Source: Carposina sasakii
Lineage: Eukaryota > Arthropoda > Insecta > Lepidoptera > Carposinidae
NCBI GenBank assembly: GCA_014607495.2
Contig: CP053162.1
Location: forward strand, 4,410,469 to 4,474,468
Reading direction: 5' to 3'
Length of the DNA: 64,000 nucleotides
Positions 12,001-20,800 of the stretch are shown piece after piece. A program made the position numbers and the translations under genes. The notes under the pieces were generated by a model. That model searched no databases. It was not told the origin of the DNA and was given only the letters and a program-made list of their open reading frames with translations. Numbering within the stretch: position 1 is the stretch's first letter; every line of letters begins with the position of its first letter.

Positions 12001-13834
12001 TAGACTAAAAACAAGAACATGAAGGTGGCTTGTTATAACATACCTTTGAATCCAGGATTAATTAGATCTATCCTTCTTGCCATAAATGCATTTGCATACA
12101 CAAAATCTAAACAGGACAGCAATATGTGGTACATATCCACCAGGTCATCCGCTGAGGTGTGGAATTCTCCCTTCACACAAATATACAGACACCATGTGAA
12201 CTCAAACAAAGCATTTGTGGTGCAAGGCAGTCTGGAAAATAATAATAAACATGTTTTATGCATCTGATGACATTTATTTATGTAAATTACTCTTATATTT
12301 GTGCATTATCTAATCACAAAATAAGATTACTTTAGTACTTTTATCATTAAGTTGTAATATGTATAGGTACATAGCAGTGTTCAGTGTGTGTAAGGTAAGT
12401 GGATAATATCATTGTAAACACAATGCAGTTGGTTAAAAATGCTAAAGCACCAAAATGATCAACAATGAGTTATATTGCTAATTTTTTGCTGAAAAAGTTG
12501 GTAATAAATATGTATGTACCTATACATTTATATCTAAGTGTAGCTTAACACAAAGAAAAATTATTACATTAAAACAAAACATTAATAGTATTCACTTACT
12601 TGTGTTTTTTACTTTTGCTGTGACATTTGACAGGTTCATTTGTGAGCCCAGAAAATATTTCCTGAAATATGGGCTGAAACTTCCTGAATAATACAGTAGA
12701 GACTGCAAACTTGCGCTCCAATCTTGATATCCTCTCTTTGAAATCAGTTGACATAGCAGCCATCTCCATCCATTTTTTTATTTTGTTAAAAAACTGAATT
12801 AAACTAGAAATAAAAAAAAATATTAAAAGGGAGGGAATAACAACATCTAGGTGTCTATAGTTTTAGCTTTGCTCAAACTGTAACAACCTCCATGTATTCT
12901 ATTTCATTGGACCCGGCACAGCCATGCTGAACATTACCCACCAATAAATCCCTGTACAGTACTTTTATCAACTTAAACAAAAAATTATTGGTGGTTTACC
13001 TACAGACCTTATGTATAGTATAATAGTTTGAATTATTTTTTGCATTTATATTCATCAAGAAAACAATGTAACTGTTTCAACTCTGTATTGGAACAGAGCT
13101 TTTAACAAAATTAGAGTGCCTTAACACTCATAGCTAATCTGGGGTCAGCTAATATCACAGTATTTTGGAGTAGTTGCCACAACTGTGCTAATCTATGCCC
13201 TCTAGCTGCAAGGATGGAACACATTCCATCAATTTAATTGTGAAATTTTAAATCCCTTTTTCTAACTGCCTTGTAAAGGATTGATTGTCTGTTTGGTCGA
13301 ATAAATTAGCTTACCTTATATTGCATAATCTAAGAAGTCGGGTAAGACTAACACAATTGCCTTCCACAACCTTCCCTGTTTGTAATGTAGGAGTGACTGA
13401 CGTTCTGCAGGCCACATACATAGCACAGGCCATCCAGTGCATAACATCTCCCTTAAAATTAATACATTTTAGAAAATTATGTGAATATAGTGGTCAAAAG
13501 CAAATAGATTTAAAACGGGATTAAGCTATTTCATCAAGTGCGACCCTATTACGAGATCCTATCAGATATCACAAAATATAACAAAGGTAAACTAACACAC
13601 ATAACCTAAAAAAAAAAAAAAACCCCTTTGAATAGCGTAAAAGGAATAGGAAAACGATTATGATATGAAAATTTACACTTTTTACAGTATACTTACATCG
13701 AGTGTGTAGTTTCTATTAATTTCCAAGAAAGATTCGCGGGATTTCAAAGCAGCAGCAGGGTCAACATCTAGTTTCGAACATAGATTATCCATAATTAAAA
13801 TTAAGTTTTCGTCACTTTCTTCTTGTTTCGACAT
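97..13834 (-). CDS. Rbf: Retinoblastoma-family pocket protein (Rbf / p107-p130 type), 18 exons, 909 aa
   Basis: This pocket protein represses E2F-driven transcription in the nucleus and is inactivated by cyclin/CDK phosphorylation. Exons in coding order are 13834-13697, 13451-13315, 12803-12600, 12231-12044, 11690-11530, 10901-10769, 10477-10401, 9309-9146, 8802-8592, 8025-7816, 7095-6969, 6467-6357, 6220-6090, 2987-2808, 2117-1967, 1319-1222, 581-423 and 246-97. All junctions are GT..AG and in phase. The N-terminal cyclin-like (DUF3452) region spans about aa 47-220 (HWMACAMYVACR, EFTWCLYICVKGEF). Pocket A opens with TPLTGRRYL at aa 354. After a short spacer, pocket B begins with SLALFFRK (aa 657) and includes DQILMCSVYVICK and HVYRSVL (aa 753-759), the last favouring p107/p130 over Rb1. 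The C-terminal region has full CDK sites such as SPAK (aa 857). The start is the ATG at 13834. An upstream in-frame ATG at 13963 would run through the E2F-like site, so I reject it. The 3' UTR leaves the window. Confidence 0.95.
1624..1762. mobile_element. MITE-like inverted-repeat element (family G, copy 1)
   Basis: The ends are related inverted sequences (GGTTGATTCCGACTGTCAC and TTTACGTTAAAGTCGG), and the whole resembles 60520-60675. It lies in Rbf intron 15. No ORF is present, so it is probably a non-autonomous DNA element. Confidence 0.5.
1857..1967. repeat. Nested inverted repeat enclosing the Rbf exon 15 splice donor
   Basis: Outer arms GGTAAGCACGAAC (1857-1869) and GTTCGTGCTTACC (1955-1967) are perfect 13-bp complements. 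Inner arms CGTAACGCTA (1882-1891) and TAGCGTTACG (1933-1942) are perfect 10-bp complements. The outer right arm contains the exon 15 5' splice site, G|GTAAGC on the minus strand. The structure could fold in pre-mRNA, or could be a remnant of an inserted hairpin element. Confidence 0.7.
2175..2482 (-). repeat. Dispersed lepidopteran repeat, family A, copy 1
   Basis: This is the reverse complement of a common element that runs TTTGTCTGTTTGTCTGTGCG, CTGAACCGATTTC, TTTTCAGGAATATAT, TTTTTATCCCGGATAATTTC. The same sequence is at about 42612-42880 (plus) and a fragment is at 18245-18373 (minus). It lies in Rbf intron 14. Confidence 0.65.
2600..2675 (+). repeat. CCCGGCTT-GCACGGG type lepidopteran repeat end, copy 1
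   Basis: The core CCCGCCCCGGCTTCACACGG plus CACGCGGACAAAGTCATGGG recurs at 17195-17255 and 22795-22860 with small changes, and a variant is at 21890-22070. It lies in Rbf intron 14. Confidence 0.6.
3022..3200. repeat. Dispersed repeat family H, copy 1 (Rbf intron 13)
   Basis: It shares with 9660-9880 a series of blocks: CCAAGGC, a TCTGCGGAGA-centred palindrome, GCAGGAGATATTATAG, CAAACACAGATGCACTCTCT, GATGAGACGGAAAG and CGACACGACCGGAGAGA. It is non-coding. Confidence 0.6.
4047..4130 (-). mobile_element. LINE 3' tail fragment
   Basis: (TCA)n is followed by CAGCCTATTACAGTCCACTG and CTGGACGTAGGCCTCC. It matches the reverse complement of the fuller copy at 55720-55980. It is a 5'-truncated non-LTR end in minus orientation, in Rbf intron 13. 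Confidence 0.65.
4425..5228 (+). pseudogene. LTR-retrotransposon Gag-like ORF, without Pol
   Basis: An uninterrupted ORF of 267 codons lies antisense within Rbf intron 13. Its composition and layout match insect Ty3/gypsy-type Gag proteins: an N-terminal coiled region, a PPIWPDRVSVWFAMAEAQF capsid-start motif, a capsid-like core, and a Cys/His knuckle-like end (CWYHKKYGARALKC). No protease or reverse transcriptase frame follows in the next 800 bp, and I could not match LTRs on both sides. TGGCGCAGG at about 4281 resembles a primer-binding site. Most likely this is an internally deleted element whose Gag frame has not yet decayed. Co-option is possible but unsupported. Confidence 0.7.
6682..6860. 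mobile_element. Inverted-repeat MITE, family I, copy 1 (Rbf intron 11)
   Basis: The ends CCCCTGATTACGTAAAAGCA and TGCTTTTACGTAATCAGGGG are perfect complements. The GC-rich centre carries GCGCGATCGCGATA palindromes. A close relative is at 8236-8387. No clear target duplication was seen. Confidence 0.8.
7530..7713. mobile_element. hAT-like MITE in Rbf intron 10
   Basis: The left end CAATTCCCAAACTTTCG is mirrored at the right end by CCACTTTGGGAATCACTG. Internal ATAGACCCC, GGACCCCCT and AGGGTCCACCTGGACC blocks resemble common hAT-type miniature elements of insects. Confidence 0.5.
8236..8387. mobile_element. Inverted-repeat MITE, family I, copy 2 (Rbf intron 9)
   Basis: The terminal inverted repeats are the same as in 6682-6860 (TTACGTAAAAGCAATAGC and TATTGCTTTTACGTAATC), with the same CGAGCGCTCGGCGTCCTCCC core. 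The right half is shortened relative to copy 1. Confidence 0.8.
8845..8960 (+). repeat. Dispersed repeat with GAGTGCACTGCAC head, copy 1
   Basis: It shares GAGTGCACTGCACYAGCGCT and TTAGGACGAGCCGCC with 14983-15250. It lies in Rbf intron 8, 50 bp upstream (on the minus strand) of exon 9. Confidence 0.55.
9660..9880. repeat. Dispersed repeat family H, copy 2 (Rbf intron 7)
   Basis: This is the longer copy of the family at 3022-3200. It extends through CAGGCGCAGGACCAACGG and CGTGCTTTCCGAGGCACG. It abuts the ACACCC-ended repeat that follows. Confidence 0.6.
9885..10030. mobile_element. ACAGGGTGT-family element end, copy 1 (Rbf intron 7)
   Basis: The block CCCAGGGGTGCTTCCATAGA, ATCGTGATGTTACAAAGAAT and TTTTTACACCCAGTAT matches 42893-43018 and, inverted, 51713-51842. 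ACACCC(A/T)GTAT is the terminal motif. Confidence 0.65.
10035..10303. repeat. Three-unit 92-bp minisatellite in Rbf intron 7
   Basis: Units start at 10035, 10127 and 10219 (spacing 92 bp exactly). Each carries TTAAAATTAGAT, CTGTATCTCTACAT, TTAATGTAAATGG and AACAGATTTTA. The third unit lost the CAGGTAG segment near its end. The array directly abuts the ACACCC end of the preceding element. Confidence 0.9.
11130..11395 (-). pseudogene. Fossil C-terminus of a LINE ORF2 (Rbf intron 5)
   Basis: Read on the minus strand, 11390-11255 encodes APFGVETLGPWGPAALQFYK and onward. After a one-base frameshift the frame reads LSIAIQRGNAPSFLGTLP. Both segments are characteristic of the end of ORF2 in insect non-LTR retrotransposons. 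The frameshift and lack of a reverse-transcriptase core show a dead, 5'-truncated copy in the same orientation as Rbf. Confidence 0.7.
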
Positions 13835-13944
13835 TTTCGATGATTGGGACCAGTGCCTAAATAATTTAAAATCTAATAGAAATAACCACAAATATGTAAA
13901 CAAAATAATAAAAACTTCCCGTCGAAGATTTTTGACAGCTTTTG

Positions 13945-13954
13945 TTGGCGGGAA
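13945..13954. promoter_or_regulatory. E2F-like site in the Rbf promoter
   Basis: TTGGCGGGAA matches the E2F/DP consensus core GGCGGGAA and lies about 110 bp upstream of the Rbf start codon. RB-family promoters commonly contain E2F sites and are autoregulated. A functional role here is inferred from position and motif only. Confidence 0.55.
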
Positions 13955-13962
13955 CAAACACA

Positions 13963-14387
13963 TTTTTTTTGTTTAGTTTATCCCGAAGGAAAGGCAAGGG
14001 GAACTAAGCCCATACAGCCAAGCCCATACAGCCAAGCCCATACAGCCATTGTCTTTAGTAAATGATTTCTGAATTTATGATAGATGATAATGAATGGAAA
14101 CATCGGGAAAATCCTCAAGAATAAGTGTAAAGTTAGTCAAAATGAAAAATAATTGCAGAAACAACTTACATGGGCCCATGAAAAGATCGTATTCCGGCTA
14201 AAGTTTCACTCAGCTTACCTGCGTATGAAACCATGCACATGCACTAGATTCACATCACAAGTAATCATAATATAACTTATCTACCAGAAAACATCACTTT
14301 ACGGACACATGCAAGCCATTTACAAATAATTGTTGATTTTCACAAGAAAATTACACCTGCACCCTTCCAGCTTTTCCCGCCGAATCC
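13963..14387 (-). mobile_element. Non-LTR retroposon (SINE or truncated LINE), family F copy A, in the Rbf promoter
   Basis: This element of about 425 bp lies in minus orientation. Its 5' end is at 14387 (GGATTCGGCGGGAAAAGC on the minus strand) and its A-rich 3' tail at 13963-13970. It is flanked by a perfect 13-bp direct repeat, GGGAACAAACACA, at 13950-13962 and 14388-14400, the mark of target-primed insertion. Two other copies lie at about 57878-58165 and 59620-59850. This copy has an internal 14-bp unit (AAGCCCATACAGCC) in triplicate at about 14009-14050, where copy C has one. A TTTCCCGC E2F consensus lies at 14373-14380. No tRNA-like A/B boxes were recognised, so SINE versus LINE tail is unresolved. 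Confidence 0.8.
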
Positions 14388-14400
14388 GGGAACAAACACA

Positions 14401-14982
14401 GATAAAAAATCTTTGAAAACAGATGGCTTGTTTGCTATACACTTTACCTTTTGTTCCATTTATATATATATTTTGTTATATATATATATGTGAGTGTATG
14501 TATGTATGTATTTATTTCGTTTAATTGTATGTATTTATGTAATTGTTTATAGCGATGAGTCGAATTGACCAATTGATCTACATTCGACGTTGCAACGGTT
14601 TCTCGTTCGTTCGTAGACTAGTCGAATTCATAGACGGCTATTTTAAATAGTCCACGTTCATTTCAACGAGACCACGACGACGCGCGACGGTACGGCATTT
14701 GAACGTAGTTGTGTAACATTCGACGAAAATACGATGAGACGTTGACGCGGTGGTCAAATGAATTAGCCTTATTACTACCATACTTCCGTTCATATTTCAA
14801 AATACTTTTATTGTAGATAATAAAATTTTGTTGATTGAAGAAAAAGGATGCTAATTAGTTATGTTCGCGTGCTGTTCGCGTGCGTGAAAGAGAAATTAGG
14901 TTTTTACATTTCTCTAAACAGTTTCCTAGAATTTCGTTCAATATATTATATTATATTGCCTATGTAATCTTCGTGGGTGGGA
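14401..14982. other. Non-coding spacer upstream of Rbf, simple repeats
   Basis: A (TA)n/(TGTA)n microsatellite lies at about 14460-14512. From 14550 to 14710 there is a stretch rich in GTCGAATT and ACTAGTCG words, which recur around 15295-15345, bracketing the LINE-like insert at 14983. I see no gene. Confidence 0.5.
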
Positions 14983-15250
14983 GTGCACTGCACTAGCGCT
15001 CCTTAGGACGAGCCGCCAGTGGTCGGCGCAATATGTACTTTTCTTCCACTCATCCCTATTATCCGTCATCTCATTGCTCACTCCCAGTACACGCGTATCC
15101 TCTCTCACACAGTCCATCCAACATTTCTTTGGTCTACCTCTTCCTTTTTATCCATCCACATTCATGCACAAAGCTCTCTGTAAAGTATGCCTTTCATCCC
15201 ATCGCTTTACATGCCCGTACCAAGACAGACGGTTACTACCACTAAAAATC
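14983..15250 (+). repeat. Dispersed repeat with GAGTGCACTGCAC head, copy 2 (LINE-tail-like)
   Basis: It has the same head as 8845-8960 followed by a pyrimidine-rich stretch (CATCCCTATTATCCGTCATC, CATTCATGCACAAAGCTCTC) typical of lepidopteran LINE 3' regions. Open frames here (about 70 codons) show no domain. Confidence 0.5.
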
Positions 15251-15469
15251 AAGTAAAAATTAAATTTAGAGTCTAAATAGACTGTTAGTCACGTTATGAA
15301 CTAGTCGACGAATTCGACTGATTGATGGACTAGTCGACGATCGACGATGAACGGTCCCGTTTCGTTTATGAAAAATTGTCGATGATCCATCTCTCTCAAC
15401 TATTTGTTTATAATAGGTAGGTACATTGTTTTTTTATTATTTGTTTGTGCATGTGTAATTTCCTAGGGA

Positions 15470-15545
15470 TGTGCGATATTATAAAATATCGATATTTTGT
15501 GCCCGATAATATCGAATTATCGATATTTAGCTATCAATATCGTTT
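15470..15545. repeat. ATATCGATA-rich palindromic cluster
   Basis: ATATCGATATTT and related TATCGATA words occur several times in 75 bp in both orientations. This is consistent with the end of a decayed inverted-repeat element. Confidence 0.45.
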
Positions 15546-15644
15546 GTGTTTTTTTTCTGTGTACAATAAAGAATTATGAATTATAGGTCAAGTGATATTT
15601 TCCATAGGATTGTAATAAATTTCAAGTACTTTTTATATTTGATG

Positions 15645-15866
15645 TCTCATTGGTGTGGTTGTTAGTCGCTCTACCTGCGAGGCTGCGACACTATAGGTCT
15701 TGGGTTCAAATCCCGGTAGGTGCAATGCAAACAAACATTGATAGGTAAGGTATCCATTATAATACAGTCAATCAAGTTTACGAGTCATGAATGTTTCTAT
15801 AGGGACTTATCTATATTTTGTGTGTATTATATACCGTTGCCCAGTGCCACGTCACACAAGACCTTA
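15645..15866 (+). mobile_element. tRNA-derived SINE
   Basis: A tRNA-like head contains an A-box-like TGGTGTGGTTGTTAG and a B box GGGTTCAAATCCC (about 15655-15720). It is followed by a body ending TATATACCGTTGCCCAGTGC. The acceptor stem does not close, so it is a SINE promoter rather than a tRNA gene. Confidence 0.65.
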
Positions 15867-15867
15867 G

Positions 15868-15950
15868 GGATCTTCGTCGTCGTCGTCGTCAGCCTATTGC
15901 AGCCCACTGCTGGACGTAGGCCTCCCCTAGTGTACGCCACATGGAGATCG
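15868..15950 (-). mobile_element. LINE 3' tail fragment
   Basis: (TCG)n is followed by CAGCCTATTGCAGCCCACTG and CTGGACGTAGGCCTCCCC, homologous to 4047-4130 and to the inverse of 55895-55980. Confidence 0.65.
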
Positions 15951-15962
15951 AGCTTCCCGTTT

Positions 15963-16378
15963 TGACGTGAAACGTCTTTAAAATCGCGCCGAAACATACG
16001 GGTACCAGGTTTAAAAACTGGACCGTAACGAAAAGGTCTATATCATCGTACCTTAATAATTAAAAAACTATTAGTCTTAGAAACAAAAATGTGGTGTAAA
16101 TATTTCACTTATATAGTCAGCTCGCTGTTATGACATTGAGTTCGTGTCGGGGTCAAGCGGGGCGGCGGGGGAGGGATACTGCGATAACTGTGCGAAACCG
16201 GCGCTCACGCTTGTTTCTATTCAGTGTAACTCGTGACTCCGACTTTATAGCGTGTGATTCTTTCGTGTGTTTTTCGCTAACATAGACGTTTCACGTTAAA
16301 ACCAACGGCCGTGTGCCCCGACCATAGAAATGATACCAAATCCCTGGCCCCGACACAGCCCCACCCGCTTTTTGCTAT
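15963..16378. repeat. Direct duplication, unit 1
   Basis: This unit is almost identical over about 315 bp to 16671-16981 (roughly four differences seen). It contains inverted ends TTTGACGTGAAACGTCT (15961) and AGACGTTTCACGTTAAA (about 16284-16300). Homology to unit 2 continues past the right end through CCAACGGCCGTGTGCCCCG. A 33-bp insertion with a repeated CCCCGAC is unique to this unit. Confidence 0.85.
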
Positions 16379-16384
16379 CCAGTC

Positions 16385-16465
16385 ACTACCAGCCGTCCTC
16401 TTTAAGTCATCGGTCCATCTAGCCAGAGGGCGCCCAACGCTACGCTTGCCGAGGCGCTTAGGGAT
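16385..16465 (-). pseudogene. Short LINE coding fragment between duplication units
   Basis: The sequence around GTCATCGGTCCATCTAGCC and AGGGCGCCCAACGCTACG resembles a widespread lepidopteran non-LTR ORF2 segment read on the minus strand. It is too short for a firm assignment. Confidence 0.35.
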
Positions 16466-16670
16466 TAGGGATCTTAGTGTGGAATATTTATTTATAGGTA
16501 TATTAAATTTTTTATGTGAATATGGAGTATGTGTCGAAAAACATAGAACACGTCGTATTGCAAAATGGTTAGGTATTTTGATTAGTATGGATTTTGGAGG
16601 AAGACAATTTGGCTTTTGTCCGCTTGGTTTTATTAGGTTGGGTTATGTTAGAATTGTTAAAATTTTTTTT

Positions 16671-17465
16671 TGACGTGAAACGTCTTTAAAATCGCGCCGA
16701 CACATACGGGTACCAGGTTTAAAAACTGGACCGTAACGAAAAGGTCTATATCATCGTACCTTAATAATTAAAAAACTATTGGTCTTAGAAACAAAAATGT
16801 GGTGTAAATATTTCACTTATATAGTCAGCTCGCTGTTATGACATTGAGTTCGTGTCGGGGTCAAGCGGGGCGGCGGGGGAGGGATACTGCGATAACTGTG
16901 CGAAACCGGCGCTCACGCTTGTTTCTATTCAGTGTAACTCGTGACTCCGACTTTAGAGCGTGGTGATTCTTTCGTGTGTTTGTCAAGTTTATTTGAACCG
17001 ATTGATTTATACAAAAATAAGTGTAATTTGGACAGTATTTATATCTATACTATAATATTATAAAGCCGAAGAGTTTGTTTGTTTGTTTGTTTGAACGCGC
17101 TAATCTCAGGAACTACTGGTCTGATTTGAAAAATTCTTTCAGTGTTAGATAGCCCATTTACCAAGGAAGGCTACAGTCTATACAACAACCTGCCCGGCTT
17201 CGCACGGGTATAACGCCCCCTCACGCGGACGAAGTCGTGGGCGGCTGCTATTTAAAATAACCAGAAAGTGACAATAAATATATAAACATTTGCTATGTAT
17301 TTTATGTTTCTATTACGTACCTGTTCTTTTTTTATTAAAATACTTAAAACAGCGTCCATCTTGTTTTCATTTCAATCTTTTACTTTAAAAGCGATTCGCT
17401 AACATAGACGTTTCACGTTAAAACCAACGGCCGTGTGCCCCGACACAGCCCCACCCGCTTTTTTC
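16671..17465. repeat. Direct duplication, unit 2 (interrupted)
   Basis: This is the second unit, offset 708 bp from unit 1. It is intact to 16981, interrupted by about 414 bp (16982-17395) that include a CCCGGCTT-type repeat, and resumes with TCGCTAACATAGACGTTTCA. It ends about 410 bp upstream of the RBFA start codon. Confidence 0.85.
17050..17255 (+). repeat. CCCGGCTT-type repeat with (GTTT)n head, inside duplicated unit copy 2
   Basis: A (GTTT)n run is followed by GCGCTAATCTCAGGAACTAC and ends with CCCGGCTTCGCACGGG and GAAGTCGTGGGCGGCTGC. It accounts for half of the sequence interrupting the second unit of the direct duplication. Confidence 0.6.
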
Positions 17466-17876
17466 TTTCATTGATTCAAAATGCCTAGACGTTTTATGTG
17501 TGTTCTACAATATGCTAGGCACGATATATATGCTGAAAGATATTGGCTGCATGGACATTGTTTCCTTTGGCATACCAACTAAGGATAAACGAAGCGGAAG
17601 TCTGGCATAGACAAATTTAATTTTTTTATTTCTTTATTTTTCTACGATTTAGTTGGCAATCTCAGCCTATAGAAAAATCGCTGTTTGATTCGTCTATAAC
17701 TGGCTTAAGCTTTGACTTCTAAGGGTTCCTTCCTTTGCCCTTACTTTTCTTTCGTCGAAATAAAAAAAATGTTTATTTTTAGGTTATGTTTTAATTTTAT
17801 TTGAATTTTTAAAATTGGTTACAAGAATTAAAATATTTGTGTGAATTATATTAGGTATGATAAAATAGAAATAAAA
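17466..17876. other. RBFA upstream region
   Basis: This AT-rich non-coding stretch holds the likely RBFA promoter and 5' UTR. No TATA box or other motif stands out, and I see no repeat shared with the rest of the window. Confidence 0.4.
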
Positions 17877-20800
17877 ATGTTCAAACGTTTCTTTACCACA
17901 ACAACTGTTGCTCTCAATTTAAAGAAACAGGGTCTAAAACTTTGTAAAATGGTGAAACCTAATGAAAAAAGGTAAATAATTAATATATTTTTTTACAATC
18001 TAAATAAAAGTGGAAAATCATGTCTGTGTAATTCACCTTTACTACTTTATACCGATTTTTATTTAATAAATTTGTAAGGTTATGTATTTTGAATAATAAA
18101 ACTTTTAAGTAGGTATTATTTTACTCATGGCCTTAGATGAAACTGCTAATGGGTTTTACTCTTTTTATACATTGAAACATAAGTACAAAAGGCAATGATT
18201 ATTCTCTACACTCTAATTTGTTTGGACAATCATAGTAAAGTACAATAATTCCAAAAATCATTCTTTTGGGTACTATTGCGTTAATAAAGGTCTCCTATTA
18301 GGTATAATTTTTTTTTTCTTATATCTTCCATGTACAGACAGCGATCTGTTACATTTTTATTATATGTATAGATTATAATACTGATCGGATACAGTTATGA
18401 CATTATTTCCATAGTTTCGATTAGATATTAGATTTTTAAGGAATTTCAAAAGTAAAATACAAATAGCTAATGCAATGGTTTAACTTTTCTATAATATATG
18501 TATCTACCATTTGGTAGGTCTGACCAAAACAACTTGTCATAACATGTCTGTCAATTAGGCTCCACCCCTATCCAATATTATGTGAAACATATTTTGGATT
18601 CGGTTATGGATTTTTTTTTATATTGGATACCTAATAGTTTTGGTTACGGTTATGGAGCTCCATAACATCCCTGATATATATTCATATATTTAGTACATAT
18701 TCAGCACTAGCACAGATATGATACTACTATAGAGGTCTAGTAATTTTTAATGTTGGTTTTTATACTATCAGGCATTGGTTCACAAACCCAATAAATCCGG
18801 AGTCCAGTCTGCCGAGTGTAAAAAGCTTAACGAAAACAAAATATGAACCTAGTAAGAGCAGCACCCGTAGAATGGCCATGTTGAATAAAATGTTCATGAA
18901 AAATATTACAGACATGATGTCTACAGGCACAGTTTCTATGGAAATTGTAGGTCGTGGTATAGAAATATCTAAAGTGAGTACATACTAACCTATTAAATAT
19001 TTAGTTTATAAGTAAAATAATCACTACTTTTTCATATTGTTGGAATCAATTTTCTTTTGTATTTTTGTAAATTTGCATTAACTTAGTCTAGCTGAGAAAT
19101 ATTAAAACAATAGGCAAAATTAAGAAATACATACTTAAAACACATCTGCAGCTTTTATGCAGTAGGTTTATCTTACAATTAAAAATAAAATACAAATAAA
19201 TACACTAGTTTATATCTATAAAATTATTATAGCAGCTGGCACGGTTTGCAGTGGTCATGGGTTCGATTCCCACTCGGGTGAAGAATTTTTTCCATTTTCT
19301 TTATTAATAATTTCATAATCTATAAAATTGTTTAATCAATAATTTTCATAGGTGAAAGTGACTCCAGATTTCCAAACAGTAAATGTATTTTGGGTGTGTA
19401 AAGGAGATTCAACAGATGCACAAACAGAACTTGTGTTGAACAAAATTGCTGGTCCATTGAGGCATGAATTATCTACTCTGAGGGTTATGGGGGAGGTGCC
19501 TCATATCAGGTTTGTAAAAGGTATGTGTAGCAAATAGTTTGTGTAGGTTAATTGCTAAATTTTACATTACAATTATTTTAATATGGTCTAATAATATTAC
19601 TCTTTTAAAGCTTCAAGAGTATTTAGTGGATTATTATTGTTATTTAGTCCTTGTAATAGGATTCTACTATTTGTAGTAACTATTGGGAATTGCTATTTAA
19701 AAAGTTCATACCTTCTGTTGTATAACAATTGTGTAATACTTTAATAAAACAATAACATTTGTTATCTATAGATAGAGAAGAGGCCTTAATAGCAAATTTG
19801 GACAGAGCACTTAGGATAGCAGACTATGGGGAAGACTACACTCCAACTGACCTTGGACATATGTTGAAAAGTGAATTTTCTCTCAACACTACCCTGTCTC
19901 CAGAGATCAAGGTAAGTACATAAATATAAATACTGTAAATAAATATTCACACTTTTTTCCTTGCCAGGTAATACCTAAGCAACAAACTTTAAAAACATTA
20001 CACAGGTAGAAAGTTTTAGACAAGTTCATGACTTGGAAAAGCCTAAACGACTCGTCGCATTTGATCTTGAGAAGTATTGTCAAATATTCGGTTTATGCTG
20101 GCTTCCCACGGTACATGATCTAGCCGATCATCGCGATCTTTACGGAAATGTCCGACGATTACGGGCAAATACGCACGCAACAATGGCGTTGTAAATACGC
20201 TGGACATGTCTCCATTACCACGGACGATACTCTTCCCACGGTGCATCATCGGTGCAGGATGGACTGCGTGCGTCCGCAATATCACGCAACGTGGGAAGCA
20301 TAAGTCGTGAGAGTGACAATGGTCAAAATTTTTGCTCAGTCGGGTTTTTTCTAATGAGGTTATTTTAATAGTGCTTTCATACACCCTTCTTCTTCCTGCC
20401 CTGTTCCTATTCACTTGGGGTCGGCGCAAATTGTAATCTTTAGTATGTTCATAATCTGTATTATTTGCGCTTTATTACACATCGAAGTGTTTCTTTCAGT
20501 AGTTTATTCAGTTTACCTATATTTAAAACAATAAGACAACCTGGCAGATTCAACATGCATATTATAAACGCGAAAGTTTGTGATGATGTAAGGATGTTTG
20601 TTGCTTTTTCACGCAAAAACTACTGAATGGATTTTGATGAAACTTCACAATAATATATTTTACATATCAGAATAGCCATAGGTACCTAGGCTATTTTAAA
20701 TCCCGGGAAAATATTTTTACCCCGGATAATTTCGACATTTTGTTTTTTCTGCAGTCCACAGTCCACGCGGACGGAGTCGCGATTGTCCACTAGTTAATTA

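Noticed and set aside
13835..13963. Upstream in-frame ATG of Rbf (43 extra codons)
   Set aside because: The extension crosses the E2F-like promoter motif and encodes a hydrophobic stretch unlike any pocket protein. MSKQEES at 13834 is the sensible start.
14550..15385. Single large element bounded by ACTAGTCG-rich ends
   Set aside because: GTCGAATT and ACTAGTCG words bracket the LINE-like insert, but I could not align the two ends as convincing terminal repeats.
15650..15722. tRNA gene
   Set aside because: A- and B-box-like motifs are present but the acceptor and anticodon stems do not form, and the sequence continues into a SINE body.
20043..20429. 128-codon minus-strand ORF as a gene
   Set aside because: It spans an inverted-repeat MITE in an RBFA intron and has no domain, splice context or neighbours supporting expression.
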